A stretch of DNA of 52,000 nt from Actinomycetes bacterium. Lineage in GTDB: Bacteria > Actinomycetota > Acidimicrobiia > Acidimicrobiales > Ilumatobacteraceae. Each line of letters opens with the position of its first letter. Positions within the stretch are counted from its first letter, which is position 1. This document shows, piece after piece, positions 8,349-19,059 of the stretch. The notes under the pieces are model-generated. The model did no database searches and was not told the DNA's origin. It saw only the letters and a list, made by a program, of their open reading frames with translations. Both the position numbers and the translations under genes were made by a program. Location of the stretch: assembly GCA_025358125.1 (NCBI GenBank), contig JANYKS010000071.1, positions 1 to 52,000 of the forward strand. Direction: 5' to 3'.

Positions 8349-9728
8349 ATGTCGGGTGGGAGAACTGGCCACCGCTGGGTTGCGTTGTTGATCCCTCTCG
8401 TCGGCCTGGCGTGGGGGTGCTCACCGAACGCAGCTGGCAACACGAATCCGACGTCCGAGACAACGGGTGCGCCTGCAACATCGGGTACGTCCGAGACAAC
8501 GGGTGCGCCTGCAACACCGGCATCGACGGCGAATCCGGTTGCGTCTGCAGCGACCGTCATTTCGGCCACTGGCTCGGCGCCGACGTTGCCTGCCATTTCC
8601 AGCGATGTCGCCACTTCCACGACTGCCGTCGGTGTAGTGGTCTTTGCAGGTTCCGGCGATTTCTACGACGTGCCGACCCCTCTGCCGAGTGGGCGCCCGG
8701 GTCAGGTGATCCGCGTTCAGCCTGTCACCGACACCCGGATCGTGAACGCGTTGGTGCTACGCGTGATGTATCACTCTCAGGACCTTGCCGGTGCCGACGT
8801 CGCTGTGACAGGCATCGTCGCCGTCCCTCAAGGAATTGGGCCACAGGCTGGCCGACCGGTCATCTCGTGGGGCCATGGCACCGTTGGGATGGGCCCATCA
8901 TGTGCACCATCGAGATCGGACGACGCCGACATCGATCGACTCGCGCAACACTTCCTGGACGCCGGCTACGTCTGGGCCGCCACCGACTACAAGGGGTTGG
9001 GCCCGCCTGGGCAACGGCTTGCGTACCAATCCGGCGGCACGGAAGGCCGTTCGGCGATCGATATCGTGCGCGCCGCGCGCAACATTCCTACCGCTGACGC
9101 GGGAGCGAGTTGGGCGATGTACGGACACTCCCAAGGCGGCCACGCCGCGTTGTTCGCCGGACAACTCGCACCCACATACGCTCCCGAGTTGGCCCTTGTC
9201 GGCACCGTTGCGGCCGCGCCATCGTCGGACACGCCGTACTTGGCGGTCAATGCCGACAACGGCGCGCGGGCATTCTTGGTGATGGCGCTGCTCGGCCTTG
9301 CCGCGGACTACCCGCAGTTGCGGCCGGCCGACTATCTCACCCAGAAGGCGCTCGACCTCGCGCCCATCGTGGATGCTGGTTGTCTCCGGGACGTGTACAC
9401 GGCCTACAAGACCCTCGCTCCAGGAGAAACACTGATCGCCAACCCGAACGAAGTCGAACCGGCAAAGACGATTTTCGCCGCGAACGCGCCAGGACAGGTG
9501 AGGACGGCAGTGCCGATTCTCATCGTCCATGGTACGAACGACACGACGATCCCACCTGCGACCACAAAGGTTCTCGCCGATCAAATGTGCGCGCTCGGGC
9601 AGGTCGTCGAGCGAGTGACCTACGACGGTGAGACGCATGCGACGATCATCGATGCCGTGACCGCTGACGTCGATCACTGGCTCGACGACCGCTTCGCCGG
9701 TGTCCCCGCGCCGACATCTTGTCCCTGA
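8349..9728 (+). CDS. Secreted lipase (LIP family alpha/beta hydrolase)
   Basis: 459 aa. The ATG at 8349 is chosen because AAGGAGG at 8333-8339 lies 9 bases upstream, one of the best ribosome sites in the window. A signal peptide follows (HRWVALLIPLVGLAWGC); the cysteine may be lipidated, although the W before G makes it a poor lipobox. A Ser/Thr/Ala-rich linker contains a 12-residue duplication built on TSETTGAPAT. The hydrolase domain has the nucleophile elbow GHSQGG with S261, the acid in VHGTNDTTIP and a C-terminal His in ETHATII. The layout matches secretory lipases (Pfam LIP). Likely acts on acylglycerols or esters outside the cell. Confidence 0.88.
   Translation: MSGGRTGHRWVALLIPLVGLAWGCSPNAAGNTNPTSETTGAPATSGTSETTGAPATPASTANPVASAATVISATGSAPTLPAISSDVATSTTAVGVVVFAGSGDFYDVPTPLPSGRPGQVIRVQPVTDTRIVNALVLRVMYHSQDLAGADVAVTGIVAVPQGIGPQAGRPVISWGHGTVGMGPSCAPSRSDDADIDRLAQHFLDAGYVWAATDYKGLGPPGQRLAYQSGGTEGRSAIDIVRAARNIPTADAGASWAMYGHSQGGHAALFAGQLAPTYAPELALVGTVAAAPSSDTPYLAVNADNGARAFLVMALLGLAADYPQLRPADYLTQKALDLAPIVDAGCLRDVYTAYKTLAPGETLIANPNEVEPAKTIFAANAPGQVRTAVPILIVHGTNDTTIPPATTKVLADQMCALGQVVERVTYDGETHATIIDAVTADVDHWLDDRFAGVPAPTSCP
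8451..8516 (+). repeat. 36-bp tandem duplication in the lipase linker
   Basis: Bases 8451-8480 recur exactly at 8487-8516, so the unit is 36 bp (12 codons). It doubles the TSETTGAPAT part of the low-complexity linker between signal sequence and enzyme domain. The reading frame is kept. Perfect identity, including third codon positions, indicates a recent slippage or unequal recombination event. Confidence 0.95.
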
Positions 9729-9788
9729 CTTCAGCGCTCCGCGCGCTGCGGCGGAGCGTCGCGGCGGACTGATAAGTAGCGATACGCC

Positions 9789-10670
9789 TCAGCCGACGGG
9801 AAGGTGGCGCGCGGCGGCTGCAGCAAGCGCCTTGCCGGGGCGGCTCGGGCTGACGAGCACGCTCAGCACGTGGAGCGCGACGCCGGTCGGCTGATCCCGT
9901 GCCCCGACCTTCACCACCGTGTCGGTTTCGCGGAGCACGATCTCGATCGCGACACCCGCCGTGCCCCCTGTGAGATCCGCAGCTTCGGTCCCGGCGGGGG
10001 CGAGGCGGATCGCTGCCAACGCCGGACCGCGGAAGAGGGCGTTCTCGATCAGGATCATCGGGTCGTGGACGACCACGCCGGCCGGCACGACAACGAGCCA
10101 ACGTCGCGACAGGAGATGGAATCGTGCGGCGACGAACGAGGTGATCGCAACGGCGAGCACGGCGAGCGCGCCCCCGACGATCCACCGCCGATTCGCCAAC
10201 AGCACGACACCGGAGAGCGCCGATGCGCAGAGCACGATCCACGTGACCACCATTGGCACGAGAAACGGCACAGGAGGCTTGAGCGGGAACCGCTGCTCGG
10301 CGCCGTAGGCGGAACCTTGCGCGAGCATCGCGCCGGTCTCGCCGCTGAACCACACAACGACCGCGAGCAGCGATGCGCCGAGCCCGACGGCCACTTTCCA
10401 GCCGACGACGTCTGCAGCGAGCGCGCTCGTCAATGCCACCACCGGAGTGATCGGTGCGATCAGCCTGCCGACCGTGAGGCTGACGGTGCTCGGCACAAGG
10501 GTGCACAGCAGACCGACCGCCCACGCGGTCCACGCACCGGCTGCGATCACGACCCGCCCGAACGTGGAGACGTGAGCCGATGCGTCGTCGAGCAATGGCA
10601 CGAGCGCCAATGGTTGCACGACCCAGACGATGCGCAGGATCCACGCGGGTAGCTTCGGGAATCGACTCAT
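9789..10670 (-). CDS. Multi-pass membrane protein of unknown function
   Basis: 293 aa beginning MSRFPKLPAWILRIVWVVQP. I see about six hydrophobic segments in the N-terminal two thirds (for example ALTSALAADVVGWKVAVG and VVTWIVLCASALSGVVLL), then a soluble C-terminal part of about 100 residues containing a beta-rich stretch (AIEIVLRETDTVVKVG) that resembles a PH-like fold but carries no motif I can name. I do not recognise the family. It is divergent from the MetE-like gene across a 172-bp gap. The opposite strand is also open here, but only this frame gives coherent membrane segments and plausible codon use. Confidence 0.75.
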   Translation of the reverse strand: MSRFPKLPAWILRIVWVVQPLALVPLLDDASAHVSTFGRVVIAAGAWTAWAVGLLCTLVPSTVSLTVGRLIAPITPVVALTSALAADVVGWKVAVGLGASLLAVVVWFSGETGAMLAQGSAYGAEQRFPLKPPVPFLVPMVVTWIVLCASALSGVVLLANRRWIVGGALAVLAVAITSFVAARFHLLSRRWLVVVPAGVVVHDPMILIENALFRGPALAAIRLAPAGTEAADLTGGTAGVAIEIVLRETDTVVKVGARDQPTGVALHVLSVLVSPSRPGKALAAAAARHLPVG

Positions 10671-10842
10671 CGTCGCCTATCACACGACGAGTGATGTCGT
10701 CCACATCGCTGGGTTTGCATACGGCTTGCTCGACTCGCGATCGTCACGGAATGAAAACACGACCGGTAGCGCTTCTCCCGTTCGGCTGTGTCACGATAAC
10801 GGCGCAAGTTCATCTGGCGGACTCGCGGAAGGAGGCGTAGTG

Positions 10843-11883
10843 GTGACGGAGCCCGCATCTCGGCGACCTGCGACACCTCCTGGCATGCCATCGCGGGTGC
10901 TTGGCGGCATGTCGATGGCGATCGGCAGTCTGCCCCACCGCTCGCTCACCGACGCGGTAGCGCTCAGCCTGACAGCGACGGACATCGTCACGATTCCGAC
11001 GCTGCCTCGTCGCTCGCCGGCCGAGAGCATGATCGCGCAAGCGCTCGTCGGCCTCAGCGGGGTCACTGTCGGCCAGTACGGCGCGATCGCCGTCGACGCA
11101 ACACGGATCGATCCGCACTCACCCGTTCGCACCGATCTCGATCACGACGCGTTCGGTGGTTTCCGCAGCTTCCTTGCCAATGCCGGTGAGTTCGCCGGAC
11201 CGGTGAAGTGGCAGTTCGTCGGTCCAATCACACTCGGCCTGGCACTGCAGCGAGCGGGAGTGAGGAGTGAGGCCGCGTTCGACGTCGCGATGCTCGCGGT
11301 GCGGGCGCATACCACCAAACTGCTCGAAGCGGTCGCCCAGGCGTTGCCGCACAACGAGCAGATCGTCGTGCTCGACGAGCCGGGATTGGGTGCGCTGCTC
11401 GAGCCGGGATTCTCCGTCGCCCCGGACGTTGCGATGGATCTACTGTCGGGGGCGCTCGCCATCATCGAGCCCGTCGCGGTCGCTGGGGTGCACTGCTGCA
11501 GCGACGCCGACTGGTCGTCGCTGGTGTCCTCGGGACCGACTCTTCTCTCGGTGCCTGCCAGGATGGCGCTCGTCGAGAGCGCAGGGTACATCCAGCGCTT
11601 CCTCGAGACCGGCGGATGGATCGCGTGGGGCGCAGTCGCGACGGATGGCCCGGTGCCGATGTCGGCCGAACGCCCGTGGAAGCGGCTCTGCGAACTGTGG
11701 TGTCAGCTCGTGCAGCGCGGTTGTAGCCCGGCGCTCTTGCGCCAGCAAAGCCTCATCACGCCCGAGTGCGGCCTCGGTCTGCACAACAGCGCGGTCGCCG
11801 AGCGGGTGCTGCGGATCAACGCCGAGCTCTCCGCACGGGTCCGCGATCAGGCAGCGGCAACTCGATTCTCGTTCGGTGCGTGA
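10843..11883 (+). CDS. MetE-like protein (C-terminal methionine synthase fold)
   Basis: 346 aa. It matches the catalytic C-terminal half of cobalamin-independent methionine synthase: DEPG near the centre, the zinc-site HxC as HCC, and the third ligand in TPECGLG. The N-terminal half of MetE is absent, so it is about half the length of true MetE. Start: AAGGAGG at 10829-10835 is 7 bases before the GTG at 10843; a GTG at 10840 is possible but too close. A homologue (Rv3015c) sits just before ligA in mycobacteria, as here. It may transfer methyl groups to an unknown thiol acceptor; annotating it as methionine synthase would go beyond the evidence. Confidence 0.82.
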   Translation: MTEPASRRPATPPGMPSRVLGGMSMAIGSLPHRSLTDAVALSLTATDIVTIPTLPRRSPAESMIAQALVGLSGVTVGQYGAIAVDATRIDPHSPVRTDLDHDAFGGFRSFLANAGEFAGPVKWQFVGPITLGLALQRAGVRSEAAFDVAMLAVRAHTTKLLEAVAQALPHNEQIVVLDEPGLGALLEPGFSVAPDVAMDLLSGALAIIEPVAVAGVHCCSDADWSSLVSSGPTLLSVPARMALVESAGYIQRFLETGGWIAWGAVATDGPVPMSAERPWKRLCELWCQLVQRGCSPALLRQQSLITPECGLGLHNSAVAERVLRINAELSARVRDQAAATRFSFGA

Positions 11884-11897
11884 CGCCTCTTCTGTAG

Positions 11898-13949
<2,052 letters not shown>

Positions 13950-13983
13950 GGCGCTGCCAATCCTGAGCGAGGTCGTGAACGCT

Positions 13984-14457
13984 CTACACGACGTCGAACT
14001 GCCATGTGAACGACTTCGTGAACGACGGGCCGTCGGTGAGTTTCCAGTAGCTGACCTGCACGGTGTTCACACCAGTTGCGAACTTCTCGATCGGGGCGCC
14101 TTTCACCGGCGTGTACGACAGCGTGTAATTGCCCGGCTCGAAGATCGTCGCGAGCGGCAAGGACACCTGCTGACCGGGCTGCGGATCTGGGAGATCACCC
14201 AGGCTGAAGGTTTGCAACACGACGTTGTTGATGGTCAGCACACCGGTGTACCCGTCGATCAAATCGACCTTGACGCTCTCCTGGGACTGCACCTGGGTCG
14301 CGCTGCGCACTGGGTTGATGCTCTGGATCTCCGGCGGCAGTTTTTGCGCATCGCGTCCGGTGATCGCCTTGCTGAGGCCGACGCCGACCAGGACAAGTCC
14401 AAGCGCAATCGCCAAGCTCACGGCGACCCGTTTGGCGATTGGGGGGAGACGACTCAC
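13984..14457 (-). CDS. Single-pass membrane-anchored protein, unknown function
   Basis: 157 aa from a GTG at 14457 (VSRLPPIAKRVAVSLAIALG). One N-terminal membrane segment is followed by about 120 extracytoplasmic residues predicted to be beta-rich (QVSLPLATIFEPGNYTLSYT). The open frame extends upstream to 14649, but that part overlaps the divergent kinase gene and looks non-coding. It is convergent with ligA (34-bp gap) and divergent from the PASTA kinase (105-bp gap). No family recognised. Confidence 0.7.
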   Translation of the reverse strand: MSRLPPIAKRVAVSLAIALGLVLVGVGLSKAITGRDAQKLPPEIQSINPVRSATQVQSQESVKVDLIDGYTGVLTINNVVLQTFSLGDLPDPQPGQQVSLPLATIFEPGNYTLSYTPVKGAPIEKFATGVNTVQVSYWKLTDGPSFTKSFTWQFDVV

Positions 14458-14562
14458 TCCCTCATTCTCATCGGCGACGAGCTGTTTCCCACCGTCAGCT
14501 CTCGAAAACTGCAGGTCACTGCACACCGCGGCCCATCCCCAGGCGCAACACGGTAGTTTCAA

Positions 14563-16806
14563 ATGCCCATGGCGACGAACGAGACGCTGATAGGCCATCT
14601 CTTGGCCGGACGCTACCGACTGCAGCAAAGACGCGGCACCGGGGCTCACGGCATCGTCCTCGACGCCGTCGACGAACAGTTGCAGCGGTCGGTCGCAGTC
14701 AAGATCCTGCTACCCCAGTTCGCGGTCGACACCGCCGCTCAGGCACGGTTCCGGTTCGAAGCGCAAGCTGCCTCGTCACTCACCCACCCCAACCTCAACG
14801 CCGTCTACGACTGGGGGGTCGAAGAGGTCGAGGGCGCAATTGTGCCGTTCCTCGTGCTCGAGCATCTCAGCGGTGGCAGTTTGCGCGACATCCTCGATCG
14901 CGGTCGTTTGCTGTCGCCGTCGCAGGCGCTCGTCGTTGGTCTCGACGCGTGCCGTGGTCTCGACTACATGCATCGCCGAGGGGTCGCCCACCTTGATCTG
15001 AAGCCGGCCAATCTCGCGTTCGGCGACGACCGCCATCTGCGCGTCCTCGATGTCGGTCTGTCGCGTCTGGTGGCTGAGCAGACCTGGGTCGAACCGTCCG
15101 CGGCGGGAATCGACGCGGCTCGCTACTCGTCGCCAGAGCAGGCCAGGGGCGGTTCCGTCAAGGACGGCACCCTCGGCACCGCAAGCGACATCTACTCGCT
15201 GTGTCTGGTGCTGATCGAGTCCGTCACCGGCCAGGTTCCGTTCTCGTCCGATTCCACGATGGCCACGCTGAACGCGCGCCACGACAAGCTGATGCCGGTG
15301 TCGGCCGACTTCGGGCCGCTCGCGTCCGTGCTCGAACGGGCAGGGCGCCCCGAGTCCGGCGACCGCTACACCGCTGCCGAATTCGGGCGGGCACTCGTGC
15401 AGGCGGCCGAGAAGCTACCCCGTCCGGCGCCGATCCCGATCGTCGGTACGAGCCTGTTCGTCGACAGCAGCGCCGGTATCAGCACTGGTGTCGGCGCCGG
15501 CATGCGCAGGCCCACCGACCCGACCGGTCCGACCATGCGCCCCGTGGAGCCGCTGGTGCAGAGGCAGGTGATCGCCCCGGCCGGTATGCCACAGCCGGGC
15601 GTCGTGACGAACCCGATCCTGCTCCCCTTGGTGCAGGGCGTTGGCGCGGCTCCGGTCGCGTCGCCGGTTCTCGATCCGACCACCGGCCAGCCATACGGGC
15701 CGACGAACGACTCGGCCCCCGGCCAGCGCGGTTTTGCACTGCCGGTCGATCCGACGACCGCTCAGCCACCAGCACCCCCGCTCGCGCCGCCGTCTGCGGC
15801 CGCGCTGCCCGAGGTGGTCGCTGCCGCGCCGGGCGTCGATGTCGCGGAGGAGTCCCACATCTACGACCAGAGCCTCGACGAGCCGCGTCGCCGACGCACG
15901 GGATGGATCCTCGGCGTCATCGTTCTGATCGTCGCGCTCGCCGCGAGCGGGTTGTTGGCCTACCGGCTCGTGGCCGATAGGTCGCACGCGGTGCCGGCGC
16001 TGACCGGGCTGTCCGAGGCGATCGCCCGCAATCAGGTCGCTGCGAAGGGCTGGACCGTCGTGGTCCAGACCGAGCGCAACGACGAGCAGCCCCGCGGCAG
16101 CGTCATCCGCACCGACCCTCCCGCCGGCGTCAAGCTGAAGGAGGGCCAGTCCGTCATCTTCGTCGTCAGCGAAGGACCGACGATGTCGAAGCTGCCCGAC
16201 GTGAAGGGCATGCAACTCGATCAGGCGACGCAGACTCTGACCTCCGCCAAGCTCGACATCGCCGTCGCGGATCAGGTCTTCGACGAAGTGGTAGCGGCGA
16301 ACGCGGTCATCTCACAGACCGTGCCGGTGCAGCCGAACGTGCAGATCGGCGGCGAGCTGATGCAGCGCACCGTCGTGGCCGTCGTCGTCTCCAAGGGTCC
16401 GTCACCGCGTCAGGTGCCGAACTTGATCGGCATGGACGAGGCCACCGCAACAGCGACTCTCGCGAGCAGCCAACTCAAGATCGTGCGGGCCGCCGACATC
16501 TTCAGCCCGACCGTCCCGGCGGGGCAGGTCGCCGACCAGTCGTTGCCGGCCGGAACCTCGATCCAGCGTGACGAGGCCGTGACGGTCGCAATCTCGAAGG
16601 GCCCCGACTTCGTTGCGATGCCGGCACTCGACGGCCTCGATCATGCGGGCGTCCAAGCTGCGTTGACAGGGGCTGGGCTCACGGTCGGCAAAGTCACCGG
16701 CAACAGCGCGAGCGGCTTGCTGTATCAGGTGAGCGTCAACGGTGCCGCTGTCGCGACCGGTCAGCAGCTCCAGCGCGGAACTGCGATCGATCTGTTCTAC
16801 TTCTGA
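14563..16806 (+). CDS. Membrane Ser/Thr protein kinase with four PASTA repeats
   Basis: 747 aa. Residues about 10-280 form a Hanks-type kinase: glycine loop GTGAHGIV, ATP-lysine K47 in VAVKILLP, catalytic D145 in HLDLKPAN, Mg-binding D163 in DVG, and APE-like SPEQ. The usual HRD reads HLD and DFG reads DVG, so it is divergent but keeps the catalytic residues. A proline-rich linker leads to one membrane helix near 450 (GWILGVIVLIVALAASGLLA). Four extracellular PASTA repeats follow (about 465-530, 531-605, 606-675, 676-747). PASTA domains bind muropeptides, so it probably senses cell-wall state, as PknB does. It is not next to the usual division or wall genes. Confidence 0.93.
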   Translation: MPMATNETLIGHLLAGRYRLQQRRGTGAHGIVLDAVDEQLQRSVAVKILLPQFAVDTAAQARFRFEAQAASSLTHPNLNAVYDWGVEEVEGAIVPFLVLEHLSGGSLRDILDRGRLLSPSQALVVGLDACRGLDYMHRRGVAHLDLKPANLAFGDDRHLRVLDVGLSRLVAEQTWVEPSAAGIDAARYSSPEQARGGSVKDGTLGTASDIYSLCLVLIESVTGQVPFSSDSTMATLNARHDKLMPVSADFGPLASVLERAGRPESGDRYTAAEFGRALVQAAEKLPRPAPIPIVGTSLFVDSSAGISTGVGAGMRRPTDPTGPTMRPVEPLVQRQVIAPAGMPQPGVVTNPILLPLVQGVGAAPVASPVLDPTTGQPYGPTNDSAPGQRGFALPVDPTTAQPPAPPLAPPSAAALPEVVAAAPGVDVAEESHIYDQSLDEPRRRRTGWILGVIVLIVALAASGLLAYRLVADRSHAVPALTGLSEAIARNQVAAKGWTVVVQTERNDEQPRGSVIRTDPPAGVKLKEGQSVIFVVSEGPTMSKLPDVKGMQLDQATQTLTSAKLDIAVADQVFDEVVAANAVISQTVPVQPNVQIGGELMQRTVVAVVVSKGPSPRQVPNLIGMDEATATATLASSQLKIVRAADIFSPTVPAGQVADQSLPAGTSIQRDEAVTVAISKGPDFVAMPALDGLDHAGVQAALTGAGLTVGKVTGNSASGLLYQVSVNGAAVATGQQLQRGTAIDLFYF

Positions 16807-16851
16807 GTTCGTTTCGTCGGCTGCCGCGCCCACTCGTTAGATTTCCAGTTC

Positions 16852-17730
16852 ATGGGATCACTGGACGGACGCGTCGCCATCATCACCGGAGCAGGACGAG
16901 GGATCGGGCGCGAGCACGCGTTGCTGTTCGCGGCCGAGGGGGCCAAGGTCGTCGTCAACGACCTCGGTGGCGCCAACGATGGCACCGGCACGGACACGAC
17001 ACCGGCGCAGAGCGTGGTGGCCGAGATCAAGGCGATGGGTGGCGAGGCGGTCGTCAACGGCGACGACGTCGCCGATTGGCAAGGCGCGCAGCGGTTGATC
17101 AACAGCGCCGTCGAGACATTCGGGGATCTCGACATCCTGGTCAACAACGCTGGTATCTTGCGCGACCGGGTGATCGTCAACATGACCGAGGACGAATGGG
17201 ATGCCGTCATCGCCGTCCACCTCAAGGGTCACTTCGCACCGACCCGCTGGGCTGGCGCGTACTGGCGCGAGCAGACCAAAGCGGGTATCCACAAGCCGCG
17301 TAACGTCGTACATACGTCGTCCACGTCGGGACTGTTCAGCAACCCGGGCCAAGCCAACTACGGCGCCGCCAAGTCCGGCATTGCCACCCTCAGCCAGATC
17401 TGCGCCAAGGAACTCGTCCGCTACGGCGTCAAGAGCAACTGCATCGCGCCCGGTGCTCGCACCCGGCTCACGCTCGCCACGCCCGGTCTCGAAGACATCA
17501 TGGCGCCCAAGGAGGGTGCATTCGACATGTGGGACCCGGCCAACATCTCGCCGCTGGTCGCGTACCTGTCGACCGCCGACTGCGCGTTCACCGGTGAGAC
17601 GTTCTTCGTCCAGGGCGGCAACGTCACCCGGGTCGACACGTGGGCGATGGGCGACAAGGTGGAGCAGAATGATCGCTGGACCGTCGCCGGTTTGGCCGAG
17701 GCCCTCGGATCCCTGAAACGCGAGGATTGA
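16852..17730 (+). CDS. Short-chain dehydrogenase/reductase (hydroxyacyl-CoA type)
   Basis: 292 aa. NAD(P)-binding TGAGRGIG is at residues 12-19, followed by NNAG, and the active-site YGAAK with an upstream Ser. The long insert after the first strand (NDLGGANDGTGTDTTPAQ) and the AxLRDR segment match the 3-hydroxyacyl-CoA dehydrogenase part of MFE-2/17-beta-HSD4-like proteins, common in actinobacterial fatty-acid or sterol degradation. Predicted role: oxidation of a 3-hydroxyacyl-CoA. Together with the SCP2-domain gene at 20.6 kb it hints at lipid or sterol metabolism, but they are not in one operon. Confidence 0.87.
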   Translation: MGSLDGRVAIITGAGRGIGREHALLFAAEGAKVVVNDLGGANDGTGTDTTPAQSVVAEIKAMGGEAVVNGDDVADWQGAQRLINSAVETFGDLDILVNNAGILRDRVIVNMTEDEWDAVIAVHLKGHFAPTRWAGAYWREQTKAGIHKPRNVVHTSSTSGLFSNPGQANYGAAKSGIATLSQICAKELVRYGVKSNCIAPGARTRLTLATPGLEDIMAPKEGAFDMWDPANISPLVAYLSTADCAFTGETFFVQGGNVTRVDTWAMGDKVEQNDRWTVAGLAEALGSLKRED

Positions 17731-17751
17731 CCCCCGCAGCAGGGCGCCGAT

Positions 17752-18381
17752 TCAGTTGGGGACGAGAAGGCGAGCCGTGTTCGAGATCTGGGTGCAGTGC
17801 TCGTGCAGCCGATCGAGAAAGATCGGTGAAACCTCGCGCCGTGCCGGGCGAGGATGACCGGCGACGACGCACACGGGGTCGTCCCTCAGCGCCTGGCCGC
17901 CCCAGACCTTGATCCAGTTCTCGAGGTCGACCATGTGCGGTCGGCGCAACAGCGCGCATGCGTCAGCCGTGGTGTACGAAGCAAGCACCACGATGCCGCG
18001 CACGATCATGCGGTCGTGCAGCTCTTCGATCAGGCCGGGCTCGGCATGGAACAGTCCGAGGATCGCCGTCCGGTAACGCGCTGCTGCCGTGCAGGGCGCC
18101 CCCGAGATCGGCTCCCAGCCGATTGCCGCACGGGCCTCGATCCTGCCGTCACCGGCCCTGCGACGGCTGCCGACGGCCCAGTCCTCGACCTCTATCGCGC
18201 ACACCCCGTAGTCGGGATGAGCAACGACGAAATCGGGCTGATCCCAACCGAGCAGGGGCTGGACGTAGACGGTCCACGAATCGTCGAGCGTCGTCAGGGC
18301 ATCGAGGACCTCGAGGTCACCAACGGTGAGCTCGTTCGGATCATGGCCCGGCTCGCTGATCGTCGGAAATATCTGTGCCAT
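17752..18381 (-). CDS. NERD (nuclease-related) domain protein
   Basis: 209 aa starting MAQIFPTISEPGHDPNELTV. The central part, PDFVVAHPDYGVCAIEVEDW, is the core of the NERD domain, a restriction-endonuclease-like fold. In most NERD proteins this core ends in E-V-K; here the lysine is Glu (IEVED), so nuclease activity may be lost. It stands alone; many NERD domains are fused to UvrD-like helicases. The frame remains open far upstream to 20265, but that part is antisense to the MFS gene and not protein-like; the ATG at 18381 gives a sensible N-terminus. Role unknown. Confidence 0.75.
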   Translation of the reverse strand: MAQIFPTISEPGHDPNELTVGDLEVLDALTTLDDSWTVYVQPLLGWDQPDFVVAHPDYGVCAIEVEDWAVGSRRRAGDGRIEARAAIGWEPISGAPCTAAARYRTAILGLFHAEPGLIEELHDRMIVRGIVVLASYTTADACALLRRPHMVDLENWIKVWGGQALRDDPVCVVAGHPRPARREVSPIFLDRLHEHCTQISNTARLLVPN

Positions 18382-18488
18382 CGCCCACTCCCTGCCCCGT
18401 GCGCACGTCTGATTCAGGATCGGCACGGTGAGTGGGGATCTTGAGGGTGTTTTTCGAAAATGCGGCCTTCCACCGCGTCTGACCGCGT

Positions 18489-19004
18489 CTATCCGGGAAA
18501 GGCGACGCTGGCGCAGGCCTTGCGCAGCTTGCCCGAATCGCCGACACCGTGATGCCCCGGTGAACGACTGAGTTCGGTCGCGCCATGCTCGCCGATCGCG
18601 CCGGTACTCACATCGACGACCCATCTCACACACGTGAAGACGGTTTGCACCGCGTCCTCGGGCACGGTTGCGATCGTGCCGCTGACCGCAGTGGCCGGAG
18701 TAGGTGGGCCGTCGACGCGCACGATCACGGCGCGAACGGTGTAGGAGGCAGCGCCCGTCGCCGACGAGTCGACCATCACGATGTCGATCACTTCCGAGCT
18801 CATGCCGGCTGCCGCGACCTGGCGCAGAGCCCACCCGGGAGCGTTGTAACGCGTCACGTCGCGTACGTTCGGAGGAGCGGGTATGTCCTTGGGCGTGTCC
18901 GTGTTCGTCAGACTGGCGGTCACGAAGACGAGTCCGACCAGGATCAGCAGCACCGGGATCAGCCATCCGATCCCCCGCCATACCAGCGATCGGGAGCCAC
19001 GCAC
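18489..19004 (-). CDS. Membrane-anchored protein of unknown function
   Basis: 171 aa. One N-terminal membrane helix (IGWLIPVLLILVGLVFVTAS, about residues 12-31) and an extracytoplasmic region with alternating hydrophobic residues (SYTVRAVIVRVDG) and two cysteines. No known motif. It is upstream of the NERD gene on the same strand with a 107-bp gap and divergent from the MFS transporter (55-bp gap). Codon use and the clean membrane anchor support it being real. Confidence 0.68.
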   Translation of the reverse strand: MRGSRSLVWRGIGWLIPVLLILVGLVFVTASLTNTDTPKDIPAPPNVRDVTRYNAPGWALRQVAAAGMSSEVIDIVMVDSSATGAASYTVRAVIVRVDGPPTPATAVSGTIATVPEDAVQTVFTCVRWVVDVSTGAIGEHGATELSRSPGHHGVGDSGKLRKACASVAFPG

Positions 19005-19059
19005 GACTGAAGCGTACGCAGCCGTGGCCGCGACGGTGCGTGCATCTACGATCCGACGT

